NCBI RefSeq assembly: GCF_013416325.1
Contig: NZ_JACCGK010000003.1
Span: 124,001 to 188,000, forward strand
Direction of reading: 5' to 3'
DNA length: 64,000 bases
From: Vreelandella sedimenti
GTDB lineage: Bacteria > Pseudomonadota > Gammaproteobacteria > Pseudomonadales > Halomonadaceae
The notes beneath the pieces are model-generated. The model did no database searches. It saw only the letters and a program-made list of their open reading frames with translations, and was not told the origin of the DNA. Below are positions 1-10,171 of this stretch, in pieces; the stretch's first letter is position 1; every line of letters starts with the position of its first letter. The position numbers were made by a program, and so were the translations under genes.

Positions 1-606
1 CAGGGTGGAGAGCAGGTATCACGGCTGGCGCAATCCATGGAGGCCATCAATGCGAGCTCTACTGAGGTCTCTTCGATAGTCGATGTGATTGAAAATATTG
101 CCTTCCAAACCAATATTTTAGCGTTAAATGCCTCTGTGGAAGCGGCGCGAGCCGGTGAACATGGGCGTGGCTTTGCGGTAGTGGCCAGCGAAGTACGTGA
201 GCTGGCGTCGCGTAGCGCTGCTTCTGCCAGAAACATTAATGGGCTGATTAAAACCACCTCAGAGCAGATTGCGACCGGTAGTGGCTATGCTCAAGCAGCT
301 GAATCCGCCATGAAAGACATCGTGGTGGCGATTGAAGAGGTTACTGCACGTATTAGTGAGATCAGCCAGGCGTCTGGCGAGCAGACCAACGGTATTGATG
401 AAATCAACCGGGCGGTCACGCAAATGGATACGGTGACGCAGCAAAATGCCGGGTTGGTTAGCGAAGCGGCGAGTGCTGCCAATGAGCTGTCGTTACAGGC
501 CCAGCGCTTGAAAGGGCTGTTAGACGAGTTTCACGGTAGTTCTCAAGAAGCGTCATCTACGGCAGCGCTATCTAATGCATCAAACGAAAGGTATCAATTA
601 ACATAG
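1..606 (+). CDS. Methyl-accepting chemotaxis protein, C-terminal part (5' truncated by window edge)
   Basis: The open frame enters at base 1 and stops at 604-606, leaving the last 201 residues of a chemoreceptor. The cytoplasmic hairpin tip that binds CheA and CheW is clear: IENIAFQTNILALNASVEAA, followed by RAGEHGRGFAVVASEVRELA. The rest is the alanine- and glutamine-rich helical return arm, with methylation-type Q/E pairs. No C-terminal NWETF-like pentapeptide for CheR/CheB docking is seen; the protein ends in a Ser/Asn-rich tail. The ligand-binding and membrane parts lie outside the window, so the signal sensed is unknown. An intrinsic terminator follows within 40 bases, separating it from parC. 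Confidence 0.95.
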   Translation, partial: QGGEQVSRLAQSMEAINASSTEVSSIVDVIENIAFQTNILALNASVEAARAGEHGRGFAVVASEVRELASRSAASARNINGLIKTTSEQIATGSGYAQAAESAMKDIVVAIEEVTARISEISQASGEQTNGIDEINRAVTQMDTVTQQNAGLVSEAASAANELSLQAQRLKGLLDEFHGSSQEASSTAALSNASNERYQLT

Positions 607-642
607 CGAGCCATGTTAAGTGGCCGCGTGTCCGCTTATCAG

Positions 643-668
643 CCGCCCCAACAGGGGCGGTTTTGTTG
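643..668 (+). terminator. Intrinsic terminator after the chemoreceptor gene
   Basis: Perfect 7-bp stem CCGCCCC/GGGGCGG (643-649 and 654-660) with an AACA loop, followed by TTTTGTTGT. It lies between the chemoreceptor stop and the parC ribosome-binding site. Confidence 0.85.
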
Positions 669-680
669 TCAAGGTAGGAT

Positions 681-2936
681 ATGATCGACATGGATATTCA
701 AGTAGCGGAAGGAGACGTCGAGCGTCTCTCCCTGCGCGACTACACTGAAAAAGCGTACCTCGACTACTCGATGTACGTCATTCTTGACCGCGCCTTGCCC
801 AATATTGGCGACGGCATGAAACCCGTGCAGCGGCGAATCATTTACGCCATGCGCGAGCTGGCGCTGCATGCCAACGCCAAGTACAAAAAGTCGGCGCGTA
901 CCGTCGGTGATGTGCTGGGTAAATTCCACCCCCATGGCGACAGCGCCTGCTACGAAGCCATGGTGCTGATGGCGCAGCCGTTTAGCTACCGCTACCCGCT
1001 GGTAGACGGCCAAGGCAACTGGGGGAGTCCTGACGATCCCAAATCCTTCGCCGCCATGCGCTACACCGAAGCCAAGCTTTCCAAGTTCGCCGAAGTGCTG
1101 CTGGGTGAACTGGGTCAAGGCACCGTCGATTGGGCGCCCAACTTTGACGGCACCATGCAGGAGCCGCTGGTACTGCCGGCCAAGTTACCCCATGTGCTGC
1201 TCAATGGCGGCACAGGGATTGCGGTTGGCATGGCCACCGATATTCCTCCCCATAATGTCTCGGAAGTGGTCGAAGCGACTTGTCATCTGTTGCGCAATCC
1301 CAAGGCGACCACCGCTGATTTAATGGAATTCGTACCCGCACCTGATTTCCCCACCGATGCGGAAATTATTACTCCGCCTGCTGATCTGCGAAAGCTTTAC
1401 GAATCCGGGCGTGGCTCGGTCAAGCTGCGTGCCCGCTACATCCGCGAAGAAGCCAATATTGTTATCACCGCCGTGCCCTATCAGGTCAGCGGTGCCAAAG
1501 TATTGGAGCAGATTGCCGCGCAAATGCAGGCCAAAAAGCTGCCCATGGTGGCTGACCTGCGCGATGAGTCGACCCACGAAGAGCCGACTCGCTTGGTCAT
1601 CGAACCGCGCTCTAACCGCATTGACGTAGAGTCGTTGATGGCGCACCTGTTCGCCACGACTGACCTGGAAAAGAATGTACGGGTGAACATGAACGTGATC
1701 GGCCTGGATGGCCGCCCACGGGTGATGCCGCTTCCCGAAATGCTGGGTGAGTGGCTGCAGTTCCGTCGTAGTACGGTGCGCCGTCGTTTAGAGCACCGCC
1801 TAGGCAAAGTCGAAGATCGCCTGCATATCTTGGAAGGCTTGCTAATTGCCTACCTTGATCTGGACGAAGTGATCCGCATTATTCGCGAGGAGGACGAGCC
1901 TAAAGCCTCGCTGATGGCGACGTTTAGTCTCTCCGAACGCCAAGCCGAAGCCATTTTAGAGTTGCGCCTGCGTCACCTTGCCAAGCTCGAAGAGATGAAA
2001 ATTCGCGGCGAGCAGGATGAACTGGAAAAAGAGCGCAAATATTTAGAGGGGCTGCTGGGCAGCGAAGCCAAGCTCACCACACTGATCGAAAAAGAGATCC
2101 GCGCAGCGGGTAAAGAGCACGGCGACGAGCGACGCTCACCGCTGGTCGAGCGCGAAGAGTCCAAGGCGCTTTCAGAAGTGGAGCTGCTGGGCGCTGACCC
2201 GATTACCGTGGTGCTCTCCGATAAAGGATGGATTCGTGCGGCCAAGGGGCACGATATCGACCCCGAGGGGCTCTCCTATAAAGCCGGGGATAGCTTCCAA
2301 CTGGCGGCGAAAGGTAAAACCAATCAGCCGCTGGTACTGCTGGATGACACCGGTCGCGCCTATACGCTGTCTGCTCACAATCTTCCCAGTGCGCGGGGTC
2401 AGGGAGAACCGGTCACCGGTCGCGCTAATGTTGCCGCTGGGGCGAAAATGGCGGGCCTGATGTTCGCACCGCCGGAACGGCGCTTCGTGCTCGCCACTGA
2501 CGGCGGTTATGGCTTTGTGGCGCGGCTCGATACGCTCACCGGTAAAAACAAAGCCGGTAAAGCGGTGCTTAGCCTGCCCAAAGGTTGCAATGTGATGGCG
2601 CCGGTTGAAGTGCCAGAGGGCGACGAGCTGTGGGTTGCCTCGGTTTCAAACGAAGGCCGGCTACTGCTGTTTCCCTTGGATCAACTACCGGAAATGTCCA
2701 AAGGCAAAGGCAATAAGATGCTCGATATCCCCGGCCCACGAGCTGCCCGTCGGGAGGAGTTTGTTACCGGCATTGTGGTGCTCGCCGCCAGTGAGGCGCT
2801 GATGATTCATGCTGGTAAGCGCAAGCTAACCCTAAAAGCTGACGATTTAGCTTATTATCGCGGCGAGCGTGGCCGCCGCGGCAGCAAGTTGCCCCGTGGC
2901 TTCCAGAAAGTCGACCGTTTAGAGGCAGGAGAGTAA
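681..2936 (+). CDS. parC: DNA topoisomerase IV subunit A
   Basis: ParC is the DNA-cleaving subunit of topoisomerase IV, which decatenates daughter chromosomes together with ParE. The 751-residue length matches E. coli ParC (752). The catalytic tyrosine is in AAMRYTE (Tyr128). The quinolone-resistance region reads [12 protein letters not shown] with the wild-type Ser and Glu at the positions of E. coli Ser80 and Glu84, so no common target-site resistance mutation is visible. The winged-helix and tower domains occupy roughly residues 30-490, followed by the beta-pinwheel DNA-wrapping domain to the C terminus. AAGG/AGGA lies just before ATG 681; ATG 690 is a possible alternative start. parE is not in the window. 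serB follows after 20 bases and may be co-transcribed. Confidence 0.97.
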   Translation: MIDMDIQVAEGDVERLSLRDYTEKAYLDYSMYVILDRALPNIGDGMKPVQRRIIYAMRELALHANAKYKKSARTVGDVLGKFHPHGDSACYEAMVLMAQPFSYRYPLVDGQGNWGSPDDPKSFAAMRYTEAKLSKFAEVLLGELGQGTVDWAPNFDGTMQEPLVLPAKLPHVLLNGGTGIAVGMATDIPPHNVSEVVEATCHLLRNPKATTADLMEFVPAPDFPTDAEIITPPADLRKLYESGRGSVKLRARYIREEANIVITAVPYQVSGAKVLEQIAAQMQAKKLPMVADLRDESTHEEPTRLVIEPRSNRIDVESLMAHLFATTDLEKNVRVNMNVIGLDGRPRVMPLPEMLGEWLQFRRSTVRRRLEHRLGKVEDRLHILEGLLIAYLDLDEVIRIIREEDEPKASLMATFSLSERQAEAILELRLRHLAKLEEMKIRGEQDELEKERKYLEGLLGSEAKLTTLIEKEIRAAGKEHGDERRSPLVEREESKALSEVELLGADPITVVLSDKGWIRAAKGHDIDPEGLSYKAGDSFQLAAKGKTNQPLVLLDDTGRAYTLSAHNLPSARGQGEPVTGRANVAAGAKMAGLMFAPPERRFVLATDGGYGFVARLDTLTGKNKAGKAVLSLPKGCNVMAPVEVPEGDELWVASVSNEGRLLLFPLDQLPEMSKGKGNKMLDIPGPRAARREEFVTGIVVLAASEALMIHAGKRKLTLKADDLAYYRGERGRRGSKLPRGFQKVDRLEAGE

Positions 2937-2956
2937 ATAATGGCAGGAGCTAAGTG

Positions 2957-3898
2957 ATGGCAGGCGGTGACTTAATCCTAACCGTATTAGCGGCACGTTT
3001 AACCGCAGATATTCAATCCCAGGTAGACGCCCTGATCGTGCAATTTGGTCTGCAGAAAAGGAGCACCCGTCGACTTGCCGATCTGTCGTTGCAGCAGAAC
3101 TCGGTACAGCTGAGCAAGTGCCTCGACTGTATCGAGCATCGTCTGGTAGGTGAGGTGGATGTTGAAGCGGTTCGTAATGCCGCACGGGTACTGAGCGAAA
3201 CTCTTAGTGCGGATATTGTTATCCAAGCAGATACTCGTGATCACGTTCAGCCCCGTTTGGTGTGTTTCGATATGGACTCCACGCTGATCAAAGCTGAAGT
3301 GATTGACGAACTGGCCCGCCGCCATGGCGTGGGGGGTGAAGTCGCAGAAGTCACCGAGCGTGCCATGCGCGGCGAGCTGGATTTCAAAGCGAGCTTTCGT
3401 GAGCGGATGAGTAAACTGGCCGGTTTGGATGAGTCCGTGCTGGCGGAGATCGCTGAGGAATTGCCGTTAATGGAAGGTGTAGAGCGCTTAATGATTAACC
3501 TGAAGCGCTTAGGCTTTCGCACCGCCATCCTCTCCGGCGGCTTCACTTACTTTGCTCGCCACTTACAAGAGAAGCTTGGCTTTGACGAGATCCATGCCAA
3601 TGAACTGATCATCGAAAATGGCAAGGTAACTGGCGAAGTAAGTGAACCGATCGTCGATGCCGAGCGCAAAGCCGAACTATTAGAGTCCATTGCTCAGAGG
3701 GAAGGTTTTACCCTGGGTCAAACGATTGCGGTAGGGGATGGCGCCAATGATCTGAAAATGCTTGCCAAAGCGGGCATGGGGATTGCATTTCGGGCTAAGC
3801 CTTTGGTGCGTGCTCAGGCACGCCAGGCGATTTCTACCTCAGGTCTTGATGGCGTGCTCTATCTACTGGGCTATCACCAGCAGGATTTAACTCCGTAA
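2957..3898 (+). CDS. serB: Phosphoserine phosphatase
   Basis: SerB removes the phosphate from O-phosphoserine in the last step of serine synthesis. It is a HAD-superfamily enzyme: motif I is FDMDSTLI (nucleophile Asp105, acid/base Asp107), motif II is LSGGF, and motif III is VGDGANDLKML. The N-terminal ~95 residues form the ACT-like regulatory region usual in proteobacterial SerB. The ATG at 2957 was chosen because AGGAG at 2944-2948 is well spaced from it; a GTG three bases earlier would add one residue. Length (313) is normal. The gene ends convergently toward mrpG across a hairpin-rich spacer. Confidence 0.96.
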   Translation: MAGGDLILTVLAARLTADIQSQVDALIVQFGLQKRSTRRLADLSLQQNSVQLSKCLDCIEHRLVGEVDVEAVRNAARVLSETLSADIVIQADTRDHVQPRLVCFDMDSTLIKAEVIDELARRHGVGGEVAEVTERAMRGELDFKASFRERMSKLAGLDESVLAEIAEELPLMEGVERLMINLKRLGFRTAILSGGFTYFARHLQEKLGFDEIHANELIIENGKVTGEVSEPIVDAERKAELLESIAQREGFTLGQTIAVGDGANDLKMLAKAGMGIAFRAKPLVRAQARQAISTSGLDGVLYLLGYHQQDLTP

Positions 3899-3918
3899 TG
3901 TAATGCGTCTGGAAGCTA

Positions 3919-4076
3919 ATTGTGGGAGGCAGCTTCAGCGGTGGTTCGACATCTCGGCGAAGGGAGCAGAATGCTCCCCAAGGTTATCAGCCTAAAGGGT
4001 CGCGAGCTAAAGCTACCTCCCACTGTGGGACTATTATGCTGGAAGCCAGTTGGTTGTGAGCTAAAGTCCCGCTCAC
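3919..4076. repeat. REP-like palindromic element between serB and mrpG
   Basis: The spacer between the convergent genes serB and mrpG holds imperfect inverted arms. GTGGGAGGCAGCTTCAGC starts at 3922, and its near complement GCTAAAGCTACCTCCCAC occupies 4006-4023. Between them is a perfect 7-bp hairpin GGGAGCA-gaa-TGCTCCC (3962-3978), and a GTGAGC/GCTCAC hairpin follows at 4056-4076. The GTGGGAG arm resembles the repetitive extragenic palindromes of pseudomonads. It probably acts as a transcript boundary; no typical U-tract follows the main hairpins. Confidence 0.6.
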
Positions 4077-4104
4077 TTAGGCAGGCGTTTTTATTGTTAT
4101 CGTT

Positions 4105-4521
4105 TCAGCCATGGCCTTTATCCGGGTGGGGGACCGGTTTATCGCCGACTTCTTCTGGTCGCAGCTCTACCGGTTTACCCTGGGTTTTATCAGCGTGCTT
4201 TAAACGCAGGTGCAAGCCGGACTTGGCCAGCAAGTGGGCACTGACCGGAGCGGTAATAAACAGGAAGAGCGTGATTAGCAGTTCTTGAATGTCGGGTTTG
4301 CCGTCCACGCTCCAGAAATACATCATCGAAGCGATCAACATACAACCGATACCCAGAGTGGTGGCCTTGGTCGGGCCATGCAGGCGCATATAAAAGTCGC
4401 GCAAGTGGGCCATTCCTAGCGAACCAATAAACACAAAAATGCCGCCAGCAACCAGCAGCAGCGAAATAACCGCCTCTATTACTCCTGACATAACGCCCCC
4501 TGGCATGATCCTTTCTGGCAT
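4105..4521 (-). CDS. mrpG: Na+/H+ antiporter subunit G
   Basis: Smallest-subunit class of the multi-subunit Mrp (Mnh/Pha/Sha) cation/proton antiporter in the inner membrane. Three hydrophobic segments and the conserved stretch HLRDFYMRLHGPTKATTLG identify MrpG. ATG 4521 was chosen because AAGAGG lies seven bases before it, giving 138 residues. The hydrophilic C-terminal tail (about 30 residues, Lys/Glu/Pro/His-rich) makes it a little longer than usual. It is the last gene of the operon, 37 bases after mrpF. Confidence 0.92.
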   Translation of the reverse strand: MPERIMPGGVMSGVIEAVISLLLVAGGIFVFIGSLGMAHLRDFYMRLHGPTKATTLGIGCMLIASMMYFWSVDGKPDIQELLITLFLFITAPVSAHLLAKSGLHLRLKHADKTQGKPVELRPEEVGDKPVPHPDKGHG

Positions 4522-4558
4522 TGCAGTTGCCTCTTTTTGGAGGCGGCGATCACGGTAC

Positions 4559-4828
4559 TCATTCGATAATATCTCCGCGCAGAATATATTTGCACACCGC
4601 AACGGTACTGATGAAACCTAACATCGCGATCAGCAGCGCCGACTCGAAATAGGTTTTGCTGTTCAGCCATAGCCCCAGTAGCACAATCAGTGCAATCGAG
4701 TTGACGTACATAGTGTCCAGGGCGAGTACCCGGTCGGGCAGGCTGGGGCCGATGGTAAGCCGGTAGAGATTCATCAACAGTGCCATCACCACCAGGGCTA
4801 AGGTGATATAAAGCGCAATGCTCAGCAT
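4559..4828 (-). CDS. mrpF: Na+/H+ antiporter subunit F
   Basis: An 89-residue membrane protein with three predicted transmembrane helices and the MrpF signature GPSLPDRVLALDT in the first loop. MrpF is an essential small subunit of the Mrp complex. Its start overlaps the end of mrpE by 7 bases, implying translational coupling. The length is typical for the family. Confidence 0.95.
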   Translation of the reverse strand: MLSIALYITLALVVMALLMNLYRLTIGPSLPDRVLALDTMYVNSIALIVLLGLWLNSKTYFESALLIAMLGFISTVAVCKYILRGDIIE

Positions 4829-5319
4829 TCGTAAATCTCCTTGAGCGGGCGTTCATAGCGCTCACGAATCTGCTTAATCAGCGCCTCTTCATCGTCCACG
4901 TTTAATGCGTGAATCAGCAGTGACTTGCCATCCATGCGTAGATTGGCCGATACGGTGCCCGGTGTCAGGCTGATCGTGCTGGCCAGCAGCGTAATGGTGA
5001 AGCGCTCTTCGAGCATGAGTGGGTATTCAATAAAGTGAGGCTTAAGCTTGCGCCACGGGTTGGCGATCAAGTAAGCCACTTCAAAGTTGGCGATGATAAT
5101 GTCGCCCAGTAGCCGGAAAATAAATCGCAAAAGCGCGAAAGGTTTGGCTATAAGTGGGCGCGCATCCCAAAAGCGGTGGGTCAGCAGTGGGATCAAAATG
5201 GCTAATGAGCCACCGAGTACGAATTGACCAAAGGCATAACTGCGTACCAGCAGCAGCCAAACGACTAGCAGTAGTAGTGATAAAACAGGCGTGGGTAGCC
5301 AGGAGCGCGGAGCAATCAT
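4822..5319 (-). CDS. mrpE: Na+/H+ antiporter subunit E
   Basis: A 165-residue subunit with N-terminal transmembrane helices and a cytoplasmic C-terminal domain. The MrpE hallmark SLTPGT (in TISLTPGTVSANL) is present, followed by the usual HALNVDDEE segment. MrpE is needed for assembly and full activity of the Mrp complex. It overlaps mrpD by 4 bases (ATGA) and mrpF by 7. Confidence 0.95.
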   Translation of the reverse strand: MIAPRSWLPTPVLSLLLLVVWLLLVRSYAFGQFVLGGSLAILIPLLTHRFWDARPLIAKPFALLRFIFRLLGDIIIANFEVAYLIANPWRKLKPHFIEYPLMLEERFTITLLASTISLTPGTVSANLRMDGKSLLIHALNVDDEEALIKQIRERYERPLKEIYEC

Positions 5320-6827
5320 TGGGCATCTCCAGCATCAGGTAGTAGCGTGCGAATTAGCACCTGGGGGTTAGCTAATTGCTCAGCCGTGGCTTGAGTGTAG
5401 CTGCTCACTGGCCCGGCCATGGCGACTAACAGAGGGGCTGCACTCAGCAGCCAGATAACCCCAAACCACTGGCAACGGGAAAGTGGCGTACCGCTGATGG
5501 TGCCCCGGTGGCTACGCCAAAACAGCGTAGAACCTGCCCGGGAAAGAGCGATCAGCGAGGCTAAGCTGGTTAGCAGCAGCAGCGGCCATAGCCATAGTCG
5601 CTGGGTGCCTTCGGCAGCATTGAGCATCAACGCTTTGCCGAAAGCGCCGGAGAACGGCGGGATGCCTGCGACGGCGATAGCGCCGACAAAAAACAACATG
5701 GCGAGTGCTGCGCCCTGCACCATAGGGCGGCCCTTGACTATGCGAGTACCCGCTTTGCCACGCTGTAGGCCAATCATTTCCGCTAGCAGGAACAGACCAC
5801 CGGTGATCAACGTAGTGTGGATCAGATAGTAGATTAGTGCAGAGACCGCCTGTGGCGAGCGCATGCCGATACCCGCCAGCAGCGTGCCCACTGACACCAG
5901 CACCAAATAAGCAACCAGCAGTCGTAAGTCCCGTGCGGCCAATACCCCAACGCCTGCGGCAGCCAGGGTAGCGAGCGATAGCCACCACACCCAGGGCTGT
6001 TCCAGCGCTTCCAAGTCGCCAGCGCTGTCGCCAAAAATGAGCGAGTAGACGCGCAGAATGGCGTAAATACCCACTTTGGTCATGATGGCAAACAGCGCCG
6101 CCACTGGGGCGGGGGCCGAGGCGTAAGCTTTGGGCAGCCAGAAGTAGAGCGGCAAAATGGCGGCTTTTAACCCAAACACCACCAGCAGCATCAGTGCCCC
6201 AGCGCTCACTAAGCCGTCACGCTCTGCGGATAGTTCTGCTACCCGAATAGCCATATCGGCCATATTGAGCGTACCCGTAGCGCCATACAGGATCCCCACT
6301 GCAATCAGAAACAGTGAGGAGCCTGCCAGATTGAGCACCACATAGTGGACGCTGGCTTGAATTCGCGCTTTACCGCCGCCGTGAAGCAGCAGGGCGTAGG
6401 ACGCCAGGAGCAGAACTTCAAAAAAGACGAACAGGTTAAACAAATCACCGGTTAAAAAGGCGCCATTGATGCCCAGCAGTTGCCATTGAAAAAGACCATG
6501 GAAGTTACTGCCTTTTTCATCGTCACCGGCGCAAGCAAACACTACTGCGCCAACGGCTAATACGGCAGTCAGCAACAGCATTAACGCCGAGAGGCGATCC
6601 AGCACTAACACGATGCCGAACGGAGCTTGCCAGTCCCCCAGCGCGTAGTAGGTGATTTCACCACTGGCGGCTTGGCGTAATAGGCCTATCGCGACCAGCA
6701 GCAGTAGCACCGTGGCAGCAACACTCACCGTGCGCTTGTAACGCACTAATCCTTGGCGTTGATAGAGCAGCAATATGCCCGCGACTAGCGGTAGAACGAC
6801 AGGGAAAACAATTAGATGCTGCATCAT
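5316..6827 (-). CDS. mrpD: Na+/H+ antiporter subunit D
   Basis: A 503-residue polytopic subunit related to the proton-pumping NuoL/M/N subunits of complex I. The conserved membrane-embedded acid Glu137 (NLFVFFEVLLLASY) and the helix lysine at 221 (VFGLKAAILPLYFWLPKAY) correspond to the essential Glu and Lys of studied MrpD proteins. It is expected to form one of the ion or proton paths of the antiporter. It overlaps mrpC and mrpE by 4 bases each, so all the subunits should be made in step. Confidence 0.96.
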   Translation of the reverse strand: MMQHLIVFPVVLPLVAGILLLYQRQGLVRYKRTVSVAATVLLLLVAIGLLRQAASGEITYYALGDWQAPFGIVLVLDRLSALMLLLTAVLAVGAVVFACAGDDEKGSNFHGLFQWQLLGINGAFLTGDLFNLFVFFEVLLLASYALLLHGGGKARIQASVHYVVLNLAGSSLFLIAVGILYGATGTLNMADMAIRVAELSAERDGLVSAGALMLLVVFGLKAAILPLYFWLPKAYASAPAPVAALFAIMTKVGIYAILRVYSLIFGDSAGDLEALEQPWVWWLSLATLAAAGVGVLAARDLRLLVAYLVLVSVGTLLAGIGMRSPQAVSALIYYLIHTTLITGGLFLLAEMIGLQRGKAGTRIVKGRPMVQGAALAMLFFVGAIAVAGIPPFSGAFGKALMLNAAEGTQRLWLWPLLLLTSLASLIALSRAGSTLFWRSHRGTISGTPLSRCQWFGVIWLLSAAPLLVAMAGPVSSYTQATAEQLANPQVLIRTLLPDAGDAQ

Positions 6828-7156
6828 TCTCGGTCTTCCTTTTTACCGTCGACGTGGTCGTTCCCCACTTCACTCCGCGCCCGCATGGCCAGGATCACCA
6901 CAAACGCGGTCATCGCAAAGCCGATCACTATAGCCGTGAGCACTAGCGCCTGGGGCAGCGGGTCGGCGAAACCTGCACCCTCGGAGACAATGGCAGCTCC
7001 ATCAGTGGTTAGCCCCCCCATTGAAAACAGGAACAAATTCACGGCGTAAGAGAGCAGCGTAAGACCCACCACGACCGGAAAAGTACGGCCGCGTAACGTT
7101 AGATAGAGGCCAGAAGCAGTCAATACACCGGTGGTCATCGCATAAAGCAGTTCCAT
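6824..7156 (-). CDS. mrpC: Na+/H+ antiporter subunit C
   Basis: A 110-residue NuoK-like subunit with three transmembrane helices. Family features are SGLYLTLRGRTFPVVVGLTL in the first half and DPLPQALVLTAIVIGFA in the second, followed by a charged C terminus. The start codon shares one base with the mrpA stop (TAATG arrangement), and the stop overlaps mrpD by 4 bases. Confidence 0.96.
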   Translation of the reverse strand: MELLYAMTTGVLTASGLYLTLRGRTFPVVVGLTLLSYAVNLFLFSMGGLTTDGAAIVSEGAGFADPLPQALVLTAIVIGFAMTAFVVILAMRARSEVGNDHVDGKKEDRE

Positions 7157-10005
7157 TAACGAGGCTCCTTGGCAGAGGTGGCGGCGGCGTTGGCGTCAGC
7201 ATCCTGTTCGCTTGCTTCGGTCACCGGGCGGTGAGCGGTGGTGACCTTACCAAGGTTGGCAAGAATCATCAGCGTAGCGCCCACCACCGCTAAGTAGACA
7301 CCCAGATCAAAGAGCAGCGCGGTGGCCAGTTCAAAGGTGCCGACTAGCGGTAGGCTGAAATAGCCAAATGTGGATGTTAAGAACGGATGACCAAATAGCC
7401 AGCTACCCAGCCCAGTTAGGGTGGCTATCGCCACGCCAATGACGGCTACTGGTTGGAAAGGGAAGTCCAAACGCTCTTGCGCCCACGCCACGCCCCGGGC
7501 CATGTATAGCAGGATCAAGGCTACCGCCGTGATCAGCCCGGCGATAAAACCACCCCCCGGCTGATTGTGGCCACGCAGGAAGATAAACGCTGATACCAAC
7601 AGCGCCAGCGGCAGCAGCGTCATTGAAATTGATGTGAGTACCGCTGGGTAGCGGTCAGGTGACCATACTCGGCCTTCGCCGTCGCTGTGCGGCATAAACA
7701 GGCGTAAGCGGTTCAGCAGCTTAAATATCGCCAGGCCAGCGATGGCCAGTACGGTGATTTCACCTAGGGTATCAAATCCCCGGAAGTCGACCAGAATCAC
7801 GTTGACCACATTGTAGCCGCCACCGCCGGGCTTGCTGTTCTCCACAAAGAAACTGGAAATCGACAGCGTCTCGCGGGTCATGACCGCATAGTTAAGGCTG
7901 GCAATCACCAAGCCAAGGGTGCCGGCTAGCAACATGTCGCGAACGTTGCGTAGTGGGCTGGATTCCCGTGGGGTCTTTTGTGGCAAGAAAAATAGCGCCA
8001 GCATCAACAAAATCATGGTCACCACTTCCACCGAAAGCTGTGTCAGCGCTAAATCGGGTGCTGAGAAGCGGGCGAAGGTGAGTGCCACAAAGAGCCCGAC
8101 GACCGATAGCATCAGCAGAGAAATTAGCCGGTAGCGGTGAGTGGCAGCGGTGGCCACGCCGCCAAACATCAGCATCCCCGCCCCGAGTATGAGGATACCG
8201 TCCAGCTCTTGATTGCCGGCAGCACCCGTTAAGTCGGTGATCTGAACCAGGCCGATCCCACCCATGACTAATGCGCCCAGCCAGAGCCAGCCCACATAAC
8301 GCTGTAGCGAATTGCCTTCCAGCGCGGCAATAAGCTGCTCGGCGCGATAACCTATGGAGACAAGCATGCGCTCAAACACCCGCCGGGCATCGACCCCGGC
8401 AAACTGCTGGGTAAATCGACGCACCTCTCCATAGCGCCAATAGAGGGCAATGCCCACCACGAAGGCGAGCAAACTCATGATGAGCGGTAGATTCACGCCG
8501 TGCCAAATAGCCAGGTGGAAATCTAGCGGGCTACCGATCACCGCTTGGCTGGCGAGCTCTAACAATCCCGTTGCCATAAAGGCCGGGAACAGTCCCACTA
8601 TCACACACAGGGCTACCAATATTTCTACCGGCAAACGCATAAGGTGTGGCGGCTCATGGGGCGATTTCGGTGGTGCTTCCCGAGCCGGTTTGAAGAAAAC
8701 GGCGTGTACTAAACGCAGTGAATAGGCCACGGAAAGAATACCGCCAAGCGCCGCTAATGCGGGTAACAACCAGCTAAGTCCGCCTAAAACGGGCGTCGCT
8801 AGCGTTTCTGTGAAGAACATCTCTTTGGATAAGAAACCATTAAATAGCGGTACGCCCGCCATTGCGGCAGCCGCTAGCGTAGTCAAGAGTGCCGTCACTG
8901 GCATGGCTTTTTTCAGCCCGCCCAACTGTTTCAGCTCCCGGGTACCGGTCTCGTGATCGATAATGCCGGCACTCATAAACAGTGCAGCTTTAAAGGTGGC
9001 GTGATTCAGAATGTGAAACAGGGCAGCTAAAATCGCCATGGGGCTACCGATACCCAGCAGCACGGTAATCAAGCCTAAATGGCTAACGGTGGAGAACGCC
9101 AGAATACCCTTTAGGTCGGTCTTCATCAGTGCAAACCAAGCGCCATATAGCATGGTGATGATACCGACCAGGGAGACCACCACGCTCCATAGCTCGCTAC
9201 CCGCGATGGCTGGGTGCAGTCGTGCCATCAGGAAAATGCCCGCTTTAACCATGGTGGCCGAATGCAGATAGGCTGATACCGGTGTGGGCGCTGCCATGGC
9301 GTGGGGTAACCAAAAATGGAACGGGAACTGCGCCGATTTGGTAAAGGCCCCCAGCAGTACCAAACCCAGCATAAGCGGGTAGCGGGAATCCGCCAGAATC
9401 ACTTCGCCGCTAGTCAGTACATCGCCCATATTGAAGCTGCCCGCCATATCGCCCAACAGCAGCAAGCCTGCCAATAGGGCAAGGCCGCCCGCGCCGGTAA
9501 CAGTGAGCGCCATGCGTGCGCCTTTACGGGCGTCCGATTGGTGCGACCAGTAACCGATCAGCAAAAACGAAGAGAGGCTGGTTAACTCCCAGAATAGCCA
9601 TAGCAGAATCAGGTTGTCCGACATTGAAATACCCACCATTGACGCCATAAAAAGCATCAGGAAGGCGTAGAATCGGCCATAGGGTTCGTCTTTGGCTAAA
9701 TAGTAGTGAGCATAAAGAATAATCAGCAGACCGATGCCGAGTATCAATAGGTTGAACAGCAGCGATAGCCCATCCAGGCGGAACGCCAGGTTCAGTGCCA
9801 GTTCCGACATCCAGGTGGCCGAAAAACGTAGCTGCTCGCCATCTAAAAGAGCTGGCACATTGAGTAGCGTCATTACTAGGGCGGTAGTGGGCAGCACCGC
9901 CGTTGCAAGGGAACAGAAACCGCGCCCGCGCCGTGCGGTGAGTGCCGGCACCAGTACGCCTAGCAGAGGCAATAAGGCTATCCAAAGCAGTGTCATGGGG
10001 ATCAT
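7156..10005 (-). CDS. mrpA: Na+/H+ antiporter subunit A, with fused MrpB domain
   Basis: This large NuoL-like subunit of 949 residues is longer than Bacillus MrpA (about 800) because an MrpB domain is fused at the C terminus (roughly residues 780-920, including [14 protein letters not shown]). This is the group 2 arrangement, explaining why no separate mrpB exists. The essential residues Glu140 ([14 protein letters not shown]) and Lys223 ([18 protein letters not shown]) fall at the same numbers as in the alkaliphile protein. The complex expels Na+ in exchange for several protons, supporting salt and alkali tolerance. ATG 9996, preceded by GGAT, is a plausible alternative start. The gene opens the operon and diverges from a sodium channel gene. 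Confidence 0.96.
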   Translation of the reverse strand: MIPMTLLWIALLPLLGVLVPALTARRGRGFCSLATAVLPTTALVMTLLNVPALLDGEQLRFSATWMSELALNLAFRLDGLSLLFNLLILGIGLLIILYAHYYLAKDEPYGRFYAFLMLFMASMVGISMSDNLILLWLFWELTSLSSFLLIGYWSHQSDARKGARMALTVTGAGGLALLAGLLLLGDMAGSFNMGDVLTSGEVILADSRYPLMLGLVLLGAFTKSAQFPFHFWLPHAMAAPTPVSAYLHSATMVKAGIFLMARLHPAIAGSELWSVVVSLVGIITMLYGAWFALMKTDLKGILAFSTVSHLGLITVLLGIGSPMAILAALFHILNHATFKAALFMSAGIIDHETGTRELKQLGGLKKAMPVTALLTTLAAAAMAGVPLFNGFLSKEMFFTETLATPVLGGLSWLLPALAALGGILSVAYSLRLVHAVFFKPAREAPPKSPHEPPHLMRLPVEILVALCVIVGLFPAFMATGLLELASQAVIGSPLDFHLAIWHGVNLPLIMSLLAFVVGIALYWRYGEVRRFTQQFAGVDARRVFERMLVSIGYRAEQLIAALEGNSLQRYVGWLWLGALVMGGIGLVQITDLTGAAGNQELDGILILGAGMLMFGGVATAATHRYRLISLLMLSVVGLFVALTFARFSAPDLALTQLSVEVVTMILLMLALFFLPQKTPRESSPLRNVRDMLLAGTLGLVIASLNYAVMTRETLSISSFFVENSKPGGGGYNVVNVILVDFRGFDTLGEITVLAIAGLAIFKLLNRLRLFMPHSDGEGRVWSPDRYPAVLTSISMTLLPLALLVSAFIFLRGHNQPGGGFIAGLITAVALILLYMARGVAWAQERLDFPFQPVAVIGVAIATLTGLGSWLFGHPFLTSTFGYFSLPLVGTFELATALLFDLGVYLAVVGATLMILANLGKVTTAHRPVTEASEQDADANAAATSAKEPR

Positions 10006-10171
10006 CCAGCGGCTAAAGTAAAAAAAGTCAAAAGAGTACCAACAGGGCGTCTAAAGAGGCGTTCTGGTGGCGTAGGATACATCAAGTGAAACAACAGGAT
10101 ATCACTTGTGTAGCAGGCGTGTAATTTTAGTATAAAGTGTGCGGATTAACCGTTGAGAGATTTTTTGTTAC
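10006..10171. promoter_or_regulatory. Divergent control region between mrpA and the sodium channel gene
   Basis: This 166-bp A+T-rich spacer must hold the promoters for both the mrp operon (minus) and the channel gene (plus). On the plus strand TATAAA at 10131-10136 is a reasonable -10 box; the nearest -35-like hexamer, TTGTGT at 10106-10111, is 19 bases away, so the match is weak. No clear operator was seen. Confidence 0.35.

Noticed and set aside
5512-5988. 158-codon minus-strand frame inside mrpD
   Set aside because: Shadow frame of mrpD, which has complete family motifs and overlaps its neighbours as expected.
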